This document shows positions 7,828-15,953 of a stretch of 47,473 nucleotides of DNA, in pieces. Made by a program: the position numbers and the translations under genes. Source of the stretch: DASUZB01 sp036377075 (GTDB lineage: Bacteria > Actinomycetota > CALGFH01); the NCBI GenBank assembly GCA_036377075.1, contig DASUZB010000242.1:1-47473 (forward strand), given 5' to 3'. The notes under the pieces were generated by a model. The model ran no database searches and was not told the DNA's origin. It saw nothing but the letters and a program-made list of their open reading frames with translations. The stretch's first letter is position 1, and every line of letters begins with the position of its first letter.

Positions 7828-8796
7828 TCAGCGCAGCGCCAGGTCGGCGACCACGGCGAGGTGGTCGCTGCCTGGGATGGCCCGCTCGCGCACCGCCAGC
7901 ACGGCCAGGTCCGGGGAGACCAGCACGTGGTCGAGGTGGAGCAGCGGCGGCAGCGGGCCCAGCGCCGGCCAGGTGCGGACCAGCCCGCGGCCGCGGGCGT
8001 CGTGGGCGTCGCGCAGCCGCGAGTCGAGCAGCGCCCGGAAGCGGGCGTGGTCCGCGGTGGCGTTGAAGTCGCCGAGCACCACCAGCGGGTGGGCGTGGCC
8101 GGCGGCGGCCGCGCGGACGGCCTCGAGGTCGTCGTGCCAGCGCCCGGTGGTGCCGGGGCGGGGCGGGAAGGCGTGCACGGCGAAGACCCCGACCCGGTGG
8201 CCGTCGAGGCCGACCTCGGCGCGCCGGCAGCGCAGGTTGGTGCCGCCGATGGGCCCGCCACCGTCGAGGGGAGACCGCGCGTAGATGCCGACGCCGCCAG
8301 GGTGCGGGTAGGGGTCGAGCGACCGGAACGGCAGCAGCTCGCGCAGGTCGGTCTCGTCCAGCGCGGTGGCCAGCGCCGGCGTCAGCTCCACCAGGGCGAG
8401 CACGTCGGGACGCTCGGCCCGCACCGCCTCGGCCACCGCGGCGGCCTCGGCGCCGCCCACCAGCACGTTGGCGACCATCACCCGGAGCCGGGCCTGGCGC
8501 GCTTCGGGCGGTCCGGCCGCGCCCGCGGCGCCACGCGCCGGCGGCTCGGCCACGAAGCGCGGCGCCAGCCACACGAGCTGGACGCCGAGCAGCGCCGCGG
8601 CGACGGCGGCGGCCAGCGGCATGCGGCCGACGAGCGCGACCAGCAGCAGGGCGAGCACCGCCGGGGCGGTGTACGGGGTCCAGGCGACCACGGCGGGCAG
8701 CGGCGCCGGCCCGTCCCGGCCGGCCGCCCGCAGCCCGGTCAGGGCCAGCGCCACGGCCAAACCCACCCCGACCAGGACACGGAGCATGGCGGCCAT
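7828..8796 (-). CDS. Membrane-anchored endonuclease/exonuclease/phosphatase-fold protein
   Basis: About 322 residues. Three hydrophobic helices at the N-terminus (about 4-23, 35-55, 58-80) anchor a C-terminal EEP domain (about 102-320). Catalytic landmarks of the fold are visible: RVMVANVLVG, the metal-binding Glu in LALVELTPAL, FAVHAFPP, VVLGDFNATADHA (Asp-Phe-Asn) and the final GSDHLAVVADLAL (Ser-Asp-His). The family includes DNases, sphingomyelinases and inositol phosphatases; three-helix versions like this are common in actinobacteria and of unknown substrate. Two ATGs, at 8796 and 8787, are possible; the second has AGGATGG at a good distance. A much longer open frame upstream is a shadow of the GGDEF gene. 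Confidence 0.87.
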   Translation of the reverse strand: MAAMLRVLVGVGLAVALALTGLRAAGRDGPAPLPAVVAWTPYTAPAVLALLLVALVGRMPLAAAVAAALLGVQLVWLAPRFVAEPPARGAAGAAGPPEARQARLRVMVANVLVGGAEAAAVAEAVRAERPDVLALVELTPALATALDETDLRELLPFRSLDPYPHPGGVGIYARSPLDGGGPIGGTNLRCRRAEVGLDGHRVGVFAVHAFPPRPGTTGRWHDDLEAVRAAAAGHAHPLVVLGDFNATADHARFRALLDSRLRDAHDARGRGLVRTWPALGPLPPLLHLDHVLVSPDLAVLAVRERAIPGSDHLAVVADLALR

Positions 8797-8830
8797 CCTA
8801 CGGCAGGCTCCTCGCTCAGGTGCGCTTCTC

Positions 8831-8928
8831 CTTAGGGAGCCAGTCACGTATCCGCGGTCCGCGCCGTCACCGCTGTACACCGCCACAGGTAAGGGAGGCG
8901 CGGGACCGATACGTGACCGACTCCCTAG
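8831..8928. repeat. Long imperfect inverted repeat (MITE-like or terminator)
   Basis: The left arm 8831-8865 and right arm 8897-8928 are near reverse complements: both contain TAGGGAG, GTCACGTATC and GGTCC/GCGCC blocks, with three small mismatches or indels, around a 31-nt loop. The right arm overlaps the stop codon of the GGDEF gene. It could be a terminator for that gene, but the length (about 30 bp per arm) is more like a small inverted-repeat element. Confidence 0.6.
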
Positions 8929-10550
8929 CCCACGGCCAGCTCCGGGGCGAGGGTCGGCGCACCGCCGCGGTAGCGCTTGGACCGGTACATCGCCTCGTCG
9001 GCCCGGGCGATCAGCGCGTCGGCGCTGCACGTGCCCACCGTGGCCCAGGCGATGCCGACGCTGAGCCTGGGGACGACCCGCTCGCCGGCGAACTCGAGGT
9101 GGCTGCCGCGGACCAGGTCGGCGATCCGCTCGCCGATCGCCAGGGCCTCGTCGGCGCTGGGCACCTGGCGGCAGATGACCAGGAACTCGTCGCCGCCGAG
9201 GCGGCCCACCAGGTCGCCGTCGCGGATGACACCGAGCAGCCGGTCGCCGACGTGCGTCAGCAGCCGGTCGCCGGCCGCGTGGCCGAGCCGGTCGTTGAGG
9301 TCCTTGAACTTGTCGAGGTCGACGAAGACGACCGCGGCGCCCTCCTCGTCGTGCCCGAGGGACAGCAGCTCCTCGAGGACGGCGAGGGTCGAGGCGCGGT
9401 TGAGGCACCGGGTGAGCAGGTCGTAGGTGGCGCGGTGCTTCAGCTCCTCGCGCAGGCGAACGTCCTCGGTCACGTCGGCGACGCACAGGATCGCGCCGGT
9501 CACCGTCCCGTCCTCGGCGGTGAGCGCGCGCAGGCCCACGTTGCAGCGGCGGGCGCCACCGGCGGGGTGCCGGTAGCCCACCTCGAGGTCGCCGTCGCAG
9601 CCGTCGTTGAGGACCGCGGCAACCGCCTTCTCGAACGCCGCGCGGTCGTCGGGCAGGACCAGGGCGAGCTGCCCGTCCACCGTGGCGGCGTCGCCGCCCA
9701 CGATGGCGGCGAGGCGCTCGTTGCGGTAGACCACGCGCCGCTGGGTGTCGAGCTGCAGCACGCCGACCGGGAGCGCCTCGGTGAGGCGGCGCAGGAGCTG
9801 CTCGCTGGTGCGCAGCGCCTCCAGCGCGGCCATCTCGTCGGAGATGTCCACCATCTCGGTGAGCACGTAGCCCCGGTCGGGGTCTTCGAGCAGGTTGTGG
9901 TTGGTGACCTCGAACCAGATCCAGGTGCCGTCGCGGTGCCGGTGCCGCAGCCGCACCCGCCGGGTGCTGCCCGGCCGGGCCAGCATCTCCATCCAGCTCG
10001 CGATGCCGCGCTCGTGGTCCTCGGGGTGGATGAACTCGGTGGTGCGCTGCCCCACCAGCTCCTCGGCCGTCCAGCCGAGGAGGCGGGTGACCGCCTCGTC
10101 GACCTCGGTGATCACCGCGACCTGGTTCTTGCGGATCACCGCCACGCGCGGCGGCAGGACCACCTGGTCGAGCGGCGCGCTCTCGTGGTCGCCCTCCATC
10201 CCGGCCAGGAAGCCCAGCGTGACGCCGTAGCGGTGGCGCACGTCGACGTAGGCCAGCCGCGCCTGCCGCCCCGCATCCCCGAGGGTGTGGACGGACACGC
10301 TGGCCGCGCCGTGGACGCCGGCGAGCTCCCAGGTCTCGATCACCTTCAGGCGGTCCTCGGAGATCACCAGGTCGAGCATTGAGGTGGGGCCGCGGAGCAC
10401 CCGCTGGCCCGACAGGGGCACCGACGACGGCATCGGCACGAACAGCCCGTTGGCCCCGATCGCAGCCACGTGCGCTTCGGGGTTCTGTCGCAGCAACGCC
10501 TCGAGCACCGCGTCCCGGGCCGCGTCGTCGAGCGGAGCATCGCCGGCCAT
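8925..10550 (-). CDS. PAS-PAS-GGDEF diguanylate cyclase
   Basis: A 541-residue cytoplasmic protein with no membrane helix. Residues 1-130 have no assigned domain; PAS domains follow at about 140-240 (with PAC text GTWIWFEVTNHN) and about 250-365; the GGDEF domain covers about 368-535. The active site is RLGGDEF, so synthesis of c-di-GMP is expected. Five residues before it lies RDGD, the RxxD inhibitory site for product feedback. The ATG at 10550 has no strong ribosome binding site. It follows the PiT gene by 46 nt on the same strand, so it may be co-transcribed with phosphate transport genes. There is no EAL domain, so it is a dedicated synthase. Confidence 0.95.
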   Translation of the reverse strand: MAGDAPLDDAARDAVLEALLRQNPEAHVAAIGANGLFVPMPSSVPLSGQRVLRGPTSMLDLVISEDRLKVIETWELAGVHGAASVSVHTLGDAGRQARLAYVDVRHRYGVTLGFLAGMEGDHESAPLDQVVLPPRVAVIRKNQVAVITEVDEAVTRLLGWTAEELVGQRTTEFIHPEDHERGIASWMEMLARPGSTRRVRLRHRHRDGTWIWFEVTNHNLLEDPDRGYVLTEMVDISDEMAALEALRTSEQLLRRLTEALPVGVLQLDTQRRVVYRNERLAAIVGGDAATVDGQLALVLPDDRAAFEKAVAAVLNDGCDGDLEVGYRHPAGGARRCNVGLRALTAEDGTVTGAILCVADVTEDVRLREELKHRATYDLLTRCLNRASTLAVLEELLSLGHDEEGAAVVFVDLDKFKDLNDRLGHAAGDRLLTHVGDRLLGVIRDGDLVGRLGGDEFLVICRQVPSADEALAIGERIADLVRGSHLEFAGERVVPRLSVGIAWATVGTCSADALIARADEAMYRSKRYRGGAPTLAPELAVG

Positions 10551-10596
10551 GCCGACCAGATCGGCATACCCGCGCGCCGCCTTAGCGAAGACGGCG

Positions 10597-11703
10597 CTAC
10601 GCGCCGGCGTGGACGCTGGGGCGGCGGGCGAGGCGGCGGTCGGCGAGGACGCCGGCGCCGACCAGGACGGCGAGGACCACGGTGACGAGCACCGGGGTCG
10701 GGGCGGTGACCACCCGGTAGCAGGCGGCGGCCATCAGGCCGGCGGCCGGGATGGTGAGGAGCCACGCCCAGACGATGCGGCCGGCGACGCCCCAGCGCAC
10801 CGCCGAGAGGCGCCTGGTGGAGCCGGCGCCGACGATCGCGCCGGTGATGGTGTGGGTGGTCGAGACCGGAACGCCCAGGAAGGTGGCCAGGTAGATGGAG
10901 GAGGCCGCGGCGGTCTCCGCCGAGAACCCGCCGATCGGCTTGAGCGCCGTGATCCTCGAGCCGAGGGTCTTCACGATGCGCCAGCCGCCGACCAGGGTGC
11001 CGCCGGCGATCGCCGCCTGGGCGGTCAGCACCACCCACAGCGGTACCGGCAGGTTGCCGCCGGCCCCGGTGTGCAGGTAGCCGGCGCCGACCAGCAGGGC
11101 GGCGATGATCCCCATGGTCTTTTGGGCGTCGTTGCCGCCGTGGCCGAGGCTGAACGCGGCCGCCGAGACGAGCTGCAGGCGGCGGAAGACCCGGTCGACC
11201 CGACGCGGCGGCGCGCGGTGGAACAGCCAGGTGGCCGCGACCATCAGCAGGAACGCCAGGACCAGGCCGAACAGCGGCGACAGCACGATGAACAGGATGG
11301 TCTTGCGCAGGCTGTCGGCGGCGAGCACGGCGAAGCCCGCCTTGGCGACGCCGGCGCCGGCGAAGCCGCCGATGAGGGCGTGCGACGACGAGGTCGGCAG
11401 CCCGAACCACCAGGTGATGAGGTTCCAGGTGATGGCGCCGGCGAGGCCGGCGAAGACCACCGCCTCGCTGACCACGCTCGCGTCGACCGTCTTGCCGACG
11501 GTGTTGGCCACGTGGGTCTTGAACACCAGGAAGGCGACGAAGTTGAAGAGGGCCGCCCAGATCACCGCGACCCGCGGGGTGAGGACCCTGGTCGAGACGA
11601 CCGTCGCGATCGAGTTGGCGGCGTCGTGGAAGCCGTTGGTGAAGTCGAACGCCAGCGCCAGCACGACGATCGCCGCCACCACCGTGGCGCGCCCGTCAGG
11701 CAT
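10597..11703 (-). CDS. pit: PiT-family inorganic phosphate transporter
   Basis: A 368-residue low-affinity phosphate permease of the PiT family, moving metal-phosphate with cations. The two family repeats are visible: GFHDAANSIATVVSTR (about 24-39) near the N-terminus and LGHGGNDAQKTMG plus VPVSTTHTITGAIVG in the second half. About ten hydrophobic helices are evident. The ATG at 11703 overlaps the preceding DUF47 stop by 8 nt, a standard DUF47-pit arrangement. Its neighbours include the high-affinity Pst system, so both uptake routes are encoded together. Confidence 0.95.
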   Translation of the reverse strand: MPDGRATVVAAIVVLALAFDFTNGFHDAANSIATVVSTRVLTPRVAVIWAALFNFVAFLVFKTHVANTVGKTVDASVVSEAVVFAGLAGAITWNLITWWFGLPTSSSHALIGGFAGAGVAKAGFAVLAADSLRKTILFIVLSPLFGLVLAFLLMVAATWLFHRAPPRRVDRVFRRLQLVSAAAFSLGHGGNDAQKTMGIIAALLVGAGYLHTGAGGNLPVPLWVVLTAQAAIAGGTLVGGWRIVKTLGSRITALKPIGGFSAETAAASSIYLATFLGVPVSTTHTITGAIVGAGSTRRLSAVRWGVAGRIVWAWLLTIPAAGLMAAACYRVVTAPTPVLVTVVLAVLVGAGVLADRRLARRPSVHAGA

Positions 11704-12325
11704 GCTTCAGCACGATGCTCTCGACCGTGTGCGCCACGTGCTCGAGCGCGTCCATCGCCTCTTCGAGCTGCTCGATGATGTCTTTCCAGATCAGCAGGTA
11801 GCGGGCCGGGTGCTCGGCCTCGAACGAGTACAGCTCCGCCCGTGCCCGGCGGTAGAGGCGGTCGGCCCGGTTCTCCAGCTCGTTGATCCGGATCCAGTAG
11901 CTGCGCAGCTCTTCCTGGGCGAGCTTGCGCAGGTGGCGCAGGCCCTTGGCGGTCTCCTTGGAGGCCTCGTCGAGCAGGCGCGCCTGCTCGCGCACCGCCT
12001 CGATGGGCTCGACCACCTTGTGCAGCACCAGCATGTCGGCGGCCGCCTCGATCGCGTCGGTGACGTCGTCGAGCTGGGTCGCCAGGTCGTAGATGTCCTC
12101 ACGGTCGAACGGGGTCACGAAGGTGGAGTTGAGCCGCGAGAGGATCGCGTGGGTGACGCGGTCGCCCTCGTGCTCCTGTTCGGTCAGTCGCTTGGCCTTC
12201 ATCTCCGGGTCGACGAAGTCGTCGACCATGTCGCGCAGGAGGGAGGCCGCCGAGGCGACGCTGTCGGCGGCAGCGTCGAAGAGGTCGAAGAAGGTCTCCT
12301 CGCGCGGAAAGATGCGCAGCTTCAC
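11696..12325 (-). CDS. DUF47 (PhoU-like) protein paired with PiT
   Basis: A 209-residue all-helical protein of the DUF47/PF01865 family, distant relatives of PhoU that accompany and modulate PiT transporters. Typical features: FFDLFDAAADSV near the start, EHEGDRVTHAI in the middle, and WKDIIEQLEEAMDALEHVA at the end. I chose GTG 12325, which has GGGAG 6 nt upstream and gives the same length and N-terminus (VKLRIFPREETFFDLF) as its paralogue at 12431-13060; an ATG ten codons earlier is possible. It overlaps pit by 8 nt. The protein is predicted cytoplasmic and membrane-associated through its transporter partner. Confidence 0.92.
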   Translation of the reverse strand: MKLRIFPREETFFDLFDAAADSVASAASLLRDMVDDFVDPEMKAKRLTEQEHEGDRVTHAILSRLNSTFVTPFDREDIYDLATQLDDVTDAIEAAADMLVLHKVVEPIEAVREQARLLDEASKETAKGLRHLRKLAQEELRSYWIRINELENRADRLYRRARAELYSFEAEHPARYLLIWKDIIEQLEEAMDALEHVAHTVESIVLKHA

Positions 12326-12367
12326 CCGCTTCTCCCGTCGTCCGGGGGACGACATGAACCGTAGCAG

Positions 12368-12389
12368 GCAGCCCGAACGGGTGTCGAAC
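12368..12389 (-). promoter_or_regulatory. Possible PHO box upstream of DUF47-pit
   Basis: Read on the minus strand, two adjacent 11-nt units start with GTTC: GTTCGACACCC then GTTCGGGCTGC. They resemble the GTTCACC-type direct repeats bound by PhoP/RegX3-class regulators in actinobacteria, but match the consensus only partly. The site is about 45-65 nt before the GTG start of the DUF47 gene. Confidence 0.3.
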
Positions 12390-12430
12390 TCCTGAACAGC
12401 GGGTGTCCGGGGGACAAACCCGGCAAACTC

Positions 12431-13060
12431 CTACGCGTTGCGCAGGACGATGCCGTCGATCGTCTGGACGACCCGCCGGGTGGCGTCGAGTGCCTCCTCG
12501 AGCTGGTCGATGATGTCCTTCCAGACCAGCACGTAGCGGGCCGGGTACTCGACCTCGAAGGCGTAGAGCCCCGCCCGCGCCCGCCGGTAGAGGCGGTCGC
12601 CCTCGTGCTCGAGGTCCACGATCTTGGCGCCGTAGGCGCGCAGCGCCTCGACGTCGAGGGTGCGCAGGTGGCGCACGCCCGCCGCGGTGGCCGTCGCGGC
12701 CTCGTCGACCAGGCGGGCCTGCTCGACCACCACCTCGATCGGCTCGATGACCTTGTGCAGGACCAAGAGGTCGGCCGCCTCCTCGACGGCGTCGGTGACG
12801 TCGTCGAGCCGGGTCGCGAGGGCGTGCACGTCGTCGCGGTCGAACGGCGGCCGGGCGCGTGAGCTCAGGCGCAGCAGCAGCGCCTGGGTGAGGCGGTCGC
12901 CCTCGTGCTCGCAGGCGTAGAGGCGCTTGGCCTTCGCCTCCGGGTCGACGTAGTCCTCCAGCAGGTCGCGCAGGGACTCGGCGCACTGGGCCAGGTTGTC
13001 GCCGGCCGCCTCGAACAGGTCGAAGAACGACCGGTCGGGCCGGAGCAGCCGGAGCCTCAC
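12431..13060 (-). CDS. DUF47 (PhoU-like) protein, second copy, next to pstB
   Basis: A 209-residue paralogue of the neighbouring DUF47 protein, sharing FFDLFEAAGDNL, EHEGDRLTQALLLRL, DDVTDAVEEAADLLVLHKVIEPIE and WKDIIDQLEEALDA. The family usually partners PiT; this copy instead sits 60 nt after pstB, where PhoU is normally found. It may therefore tune the Pst transporter or act jointly with its sister on PiT. The start GTG at 13060 has no convincing ribosome binding site, and translation may depend on the upstream gene. The two copies are tandem with a 105-nt spacer, consistent with a local duplication followed by divergence. Confidence 0.9.
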   Translation of the reverse strand: MRLRLLRPDRSFFDLFEAAGDNLAQCAESLRDLLEDYVDPEAKAKRLYACEHEGDRLTQALLLRLSSRARPPFDRDDVHALATRLDDVTDAVEEAADLLVLHKVIEPIEVVVEQARLVDEAATATAAGVRHLRTLDVEALRAYGAKIVDLEHEGDRLYRRARAGLYAFEVEYPARYVLVWKDIIDQLEEALDATRRVVQTIDGIVLRNA

Positions 13061-13120
13061 GCGGGCTCTGGCTCGGCTGGTCGCCGCTGCGCGGCGGGAG
13101 GAGGCGGTCGCCGTGTCGTC

Positions 13121-14044
13121 CTAGCCGAAGCGCCCGGTGACGTAGTCCTCGGTGCGCGTGTCGGAGGGGTTGGTGAAGATGCGGTCGGTCTCGTCGAACT
13201 CGACCAGCCGGCCGTAGCGCACCCCGCGGTCGTCGACCTCCGCGGTGAAGAACGCGGTGTAGTGGCTGACGCGGGCGGCCTGCTGCATGTTGTGGGTGAC
13301 GATCACGATCGTGTAGGTCTCGGCCAGCTCCCGCATCAGGTCCTCGATCTTGCTGGTGCTGATCGGGTCGAGCGCGGAGCACGGCTCGTCCATCAGGATC
13401 ACGTCGGGCTGGACCGCGATCGCCCTGGCGATGCAGAGCCGCTGCTGCTGGCCGCCCGAGAGCGCGAAGGCGCTGGTCTTGAGCTTGTCCTTGACCTCGT
13501 CCCAGAGCGCGGCGCCGGTCAGCGCCTGCTCGACCTGGTCGTCGAGCCTGCCCTTGATGCCGTTGATGCGCAGGCCGTAGGCGACGTTGTCGAAGATGGA
13601 CTTGGGGAACGGGTTGGGCTTCTGGAAGACCATGCCGATGCGGCGCCTGACCTGGATCGGGTCGACCTCGGAGGCGTAGATGTCCTGCCCGTGGTAGGTG
13701 ACCGTGCCGCTGACCCGTGCGCCCGCGATGAGGTCGTTCATCCGGTTCAGCGCGCGCAGGATGGTGGACTTGCCGCACCCTGAGGGGCCGATCATCGCCG
13801 TGATCCGGTTCGGGGCGATCGGCATGGTGGTGTCACGGACCGCCTCGAAGTCGCCGTAGAAGACGCTGACGCCCCGCAGCTCCATCAGCGGCGTCTCCGA
13901 CGGCTGCCGGGGCCTGTCGGCCTCGGCGCCCCAGGCGCCCGTGGGGTCGGCGAGCTTCACCTGGGGGCCGCCGGCGGCCGGCCGGCCTGCCTGCGGATCC
14001 TGGCCCTGCTCAGCCGGCGCTCCCGGGGTCGAGGGATCGGACAT
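13121..14044 (-). CDS. pstB: Phosphate ABC transporter ATPase PstB
   Basis: A 307-residue nucleotide-binding subunit of the high-affinity phosphate importer. A proline/alanine-rich N-terminal extension of about 50 residues precedes a canonical PstB: VFYGDFEAVRDTTM, Walker A GPSGCGKST, FQKPNPFPKSIFDNVAYG (PstB-specific), ABC signature LSGGQQQRLCIARA, Walker B ILMDEPCSALDP, and the switch VTHNMQQAARVS. The ATG at 14044 is chosen because AAGGAG lies 7 nt upstream inside the end of pstA; the genes are one base apart. It is last of the pstSCAB order. The N-terminal extension is longer than in most PstB proteins and looks disordered. Confidence 0.97.
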   Translation of the reverse strand: MSDPSTPGAPAEQGQDPQAGRPAAGGPQVKLADPTGAWGAEADRPRQPSETPLMELRGVSVFYGDFEAVRDTTMPIAPNRITAMIGPSGCGKSTILRALNRMNDLIAGARVSGTVTYHGQDIYASEVDPIQVRRRIGMVFQKPNPFPKSIFDNVAYGLRINGIKGRLDDQVEQALTGAALWDEVKDKLKTSAFALSGGQQQRLCIARAIAVQPDVILMDEPCSALDPISTSKIEDLMRELAETYTIVIVTHNMQQAARVSHYTAFFTAEVDDRGVRYGRLVEFDETDRIFTNPSDTRTEDYVTGRFG

Positions 14045-14045
14045 C

Positions 14046-14960
14046 TCAACGCTCCTTGATGGCAAAGCGGCTGACGACGACCCTGGCGAGGATCGTGAAG
14101 ACGAGCACGACGGCCACCAGCGTCAGTGCCGCTCCCCAGGCGCGGTCCTGGGCGTTCACGAACGGCTGGCTGGCGTTGCGGAAGATCTGGGCGGGCAGTG
14201 CCGTGTTCTGCCCGTCGAAGGGGTTGCCGTTCACGCTGAAGGTGAGGCCGACCGTGGCGATGATCGGCGCGGTCTCGCCGGCCGCGCGCGCGACCGCCAG
14301 CAGCGCGCCGCTGGCGATCCCCGAGATCGCCGCCGGCAGGACCACCGTCAGGATGGTGCGCCATTGGCGGGCGCCGAGGGCGAGGCTCGCCTGGCGCAAC
14401 TCGTCGGGCACCAGGCGGAGCATCTCCTCGCTGCTGCGGATCACGATCGGCAGCATCAGGCAGGCCAGGGCGAGCGCGCCGGCGAAGGCGGTCTTCGCGC
14501 CGACGACCACGACGAAGCTGACGTAGATGAACAGGCCCATCACGATGGAAGGGACCCCGGTCATGACGTCGGACATGGTGCGGATCAGCCGCGCCAGCGG
14601 CTTCCGCTTGCCGTACTCGTTGAGGTAGATCGCGCCGAAGACGCCGAGCGGGATCGCCAGGAGCGCGGCCATGCCGGTGGTGATCAGCGTGCCGACGATC
14701 GCCGGCGCCATGCCACCTCCGCGGCGCCGGTAGGAGTTGGGGATGTCCTCGGTGAGGAACTGCCAGCTCATCACGTGGAGGCCCCGTGAGATCACGGTCC
14801 AGGTCACCAGCAGCAGCGGCGTCGCCGCGAGCACCAGCGCCAGCGTGATCGCCACCATCGCGAGCCCGTTGGTGATCCTGCGGCGCGGCGACAGCCCGGA
14901 GCGGCTCATGTCCGGCGGGCTGTCACCGACGCGCGTGCCGGGCTGGACGGTCGCGGTCAC
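14046..14960 (-). CDS. pstA: Phosphate ABC transporter permease PstA
   Basis: A 304-residue inner-membrane permease with six predicted helices. The family-typical text NSYRRRGGGMAPAIVGTLITTGMA is broken here for length: the key phrases are GGGMAPAIVGT, GVFGAIYLNEY, GVPSIVMGLF and the coupling-loop segment ASLALGARQWRT. GTG 14960 overlaps the pstC stop by 4 nt (GTGA), so translation is coupled. It pairs with PstC to form the channel and with PstB for energy. A cytosolic N-terminus of about 30 residues precedes the first helix. Confidence 0.96.
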   Translation of the reverse strand: MTATVQPGTRVGDSPPDMSRSGLSPRRRITNGLAMVAITLALVLAATPLLLVTWTVISRGLHVMSWQFLTEDIPNSYRRRGGGMAPAIVGTLITTGMAALLAIPLGVFGAIYLNEYGKRKPLARLIRTMSDVMTGVPSIVMGLFIYVSFVVVVGAKTAFAGALALACLMLPIVIRSSEEMLRLVPDELRQASLALGARQWRTILTVVLPAAISGIASGALLAVARAAGETAPIIATVGLTFSVNGNPFDGQNTALPAQIFRNASQPFVNAQDRAWGAALTLVAVVLVFTILARVVVSRFAIKER

Positions 14961-15952
14961 GATGCTGCTCCCCTCATCCGCAGCTCGGCGCGGTTGACGA
15001 CCACCCGGGCGGCCACGTTGACCACCACCGTCATCGCGAACAGCACCACGCCGAGGCCGATCAGCGCCGCGGTGAACGTGCCGCTCGACTCGCCGAACTG
15101 CTGCACGATGATCGCGGCCATGCTGTTGCCGCCGGCGAAGATGTTGGGGGTGATCGCGGTCGCGCCGCCGATGACCAGGGCGACCGCGATGGTCTCTCCC
15201 ATGGCACGGCCCAGGCCCAGCATGACGGCGCCGACCAGGCCGCCGAAGCTATGGGGGAACACCGCCCCCGTGATCATCTCCCAGTGGGTGGCGCCGAGGG
15301 CGTAGGCAGCGTCCTTGTTGGACTGCGGCACCGTGTTCAGCACCTCCCGGCTGATCGAGGTGATGATCGGCGTGACCATGATGGCCAGGATGACGCCGGC
15401 GGTCATGAAGCTCCGCCCGGTGCCGACCGGCTGGCCGAACAGGCTGCCGAGCAGCGGGACGCCGCCGAGCGCGTCGTGGAGCCAGTTGTAGACGTGGACC
15501 AGCGCCGGGGCCACGGTCAGCACGCCCCACAGGCCGAACACCACCGAGGGCACCGAGGCGAGCAGGTCGATGATGGTGGTCGCCGGCGCGCGCAGCCGGC
15601 GCGGCGCCAGCTCGGTGAGGAACAGGGCGATGCCGACCGAGGTCGGCACCGCGATCAGCAGCGCGATCAGCGAGGACACGGCCGTGCCGTACATGAACGC
15701 CAGCGCCCCGAACACGGCGTTGCCGCTCGACGGGTTCGGGTCCCAGGTGTCCTTGGTGATGAAGCCGAGGCCCTCCTCGCGCAGGACCGGCCAGGACTCC
15801 TTGGTGGTCGTGACGAGGATGAGCGCGAGGATCGCCAGTACGAGCAGCCCGGTGGCGAGCGTCCACAGCGAGAAGAGGCGTTCGACCCTCACGCCGCCGC
15901 TGCCGCGGGTGAGGGCCGAACGGGTGCTCTCCGGTGTCGTCTGGGTGGTCAC
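14957..15952 (-). CDS. pstC: Phosphate ABC transporter permease PstC
   Basis: A 331-residue permease with six predicted helices. Family landmarks are LLIAVPTSVGIALFLTELAP, LLASVPSVVFGLWG, VTPIITSISREVLNTVP and the coupling segment AAYALGATHWEM, ending in a GRAMGETIAVALVIG segment that contacts PstB. It starts at GTG 15952, one base after the pstS stop, and overlaps pstA by 4 nt. The N-terminus includes a short Thr/Ser-rich cytosolic leader. It forms the transport channel with PstA. Confidence 0.96.
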   Translation of the reverse strand: MTTQTTPESTRSALTRGSGGVRVERLFSLWTLATGLLVLAILALILVTTTKESWPVLREEGLGFITKDTWDPNPSSGNAVFGALAFMYGTAVSSLIALLIAVPTSVGIALFLTELAPRRLRAPATTIIDLLASVPSVVFGLWGVLTVAPALVHVYNWLHDALGGVPLLGSLFGQPVGTGRSFMTAGVILAIMVTPIITSISREVLNTVPQSNKDAAYALGATHWEMITGAVFPHSFGGLVGAVMLGLGRAMGETIAVALVIGGATAITPNIFAGGNSMAAIIVQQFGESSGTFTAALIGLGVVLFAMTVVVNVAARVVVNRAELRMRGAAS

Positions 15953-15953
15953 A

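Noticed and set aside
7828..9486. 552-residue protein extending the EEP gene across the inverted repeat into the GGDEF gene
   Set aside because: The extra N-terminal part is a shadow frame of the GGDEF gene, rich in Arg/Pro/Ala without domains.
12099..13778. 559-residue minus-strand frame overlapping pstB and both DUF47 genes
   Set aside because: It is out of frame with three clear genes on the same strand and reads as Arg/Ala/Gly-rich filler.
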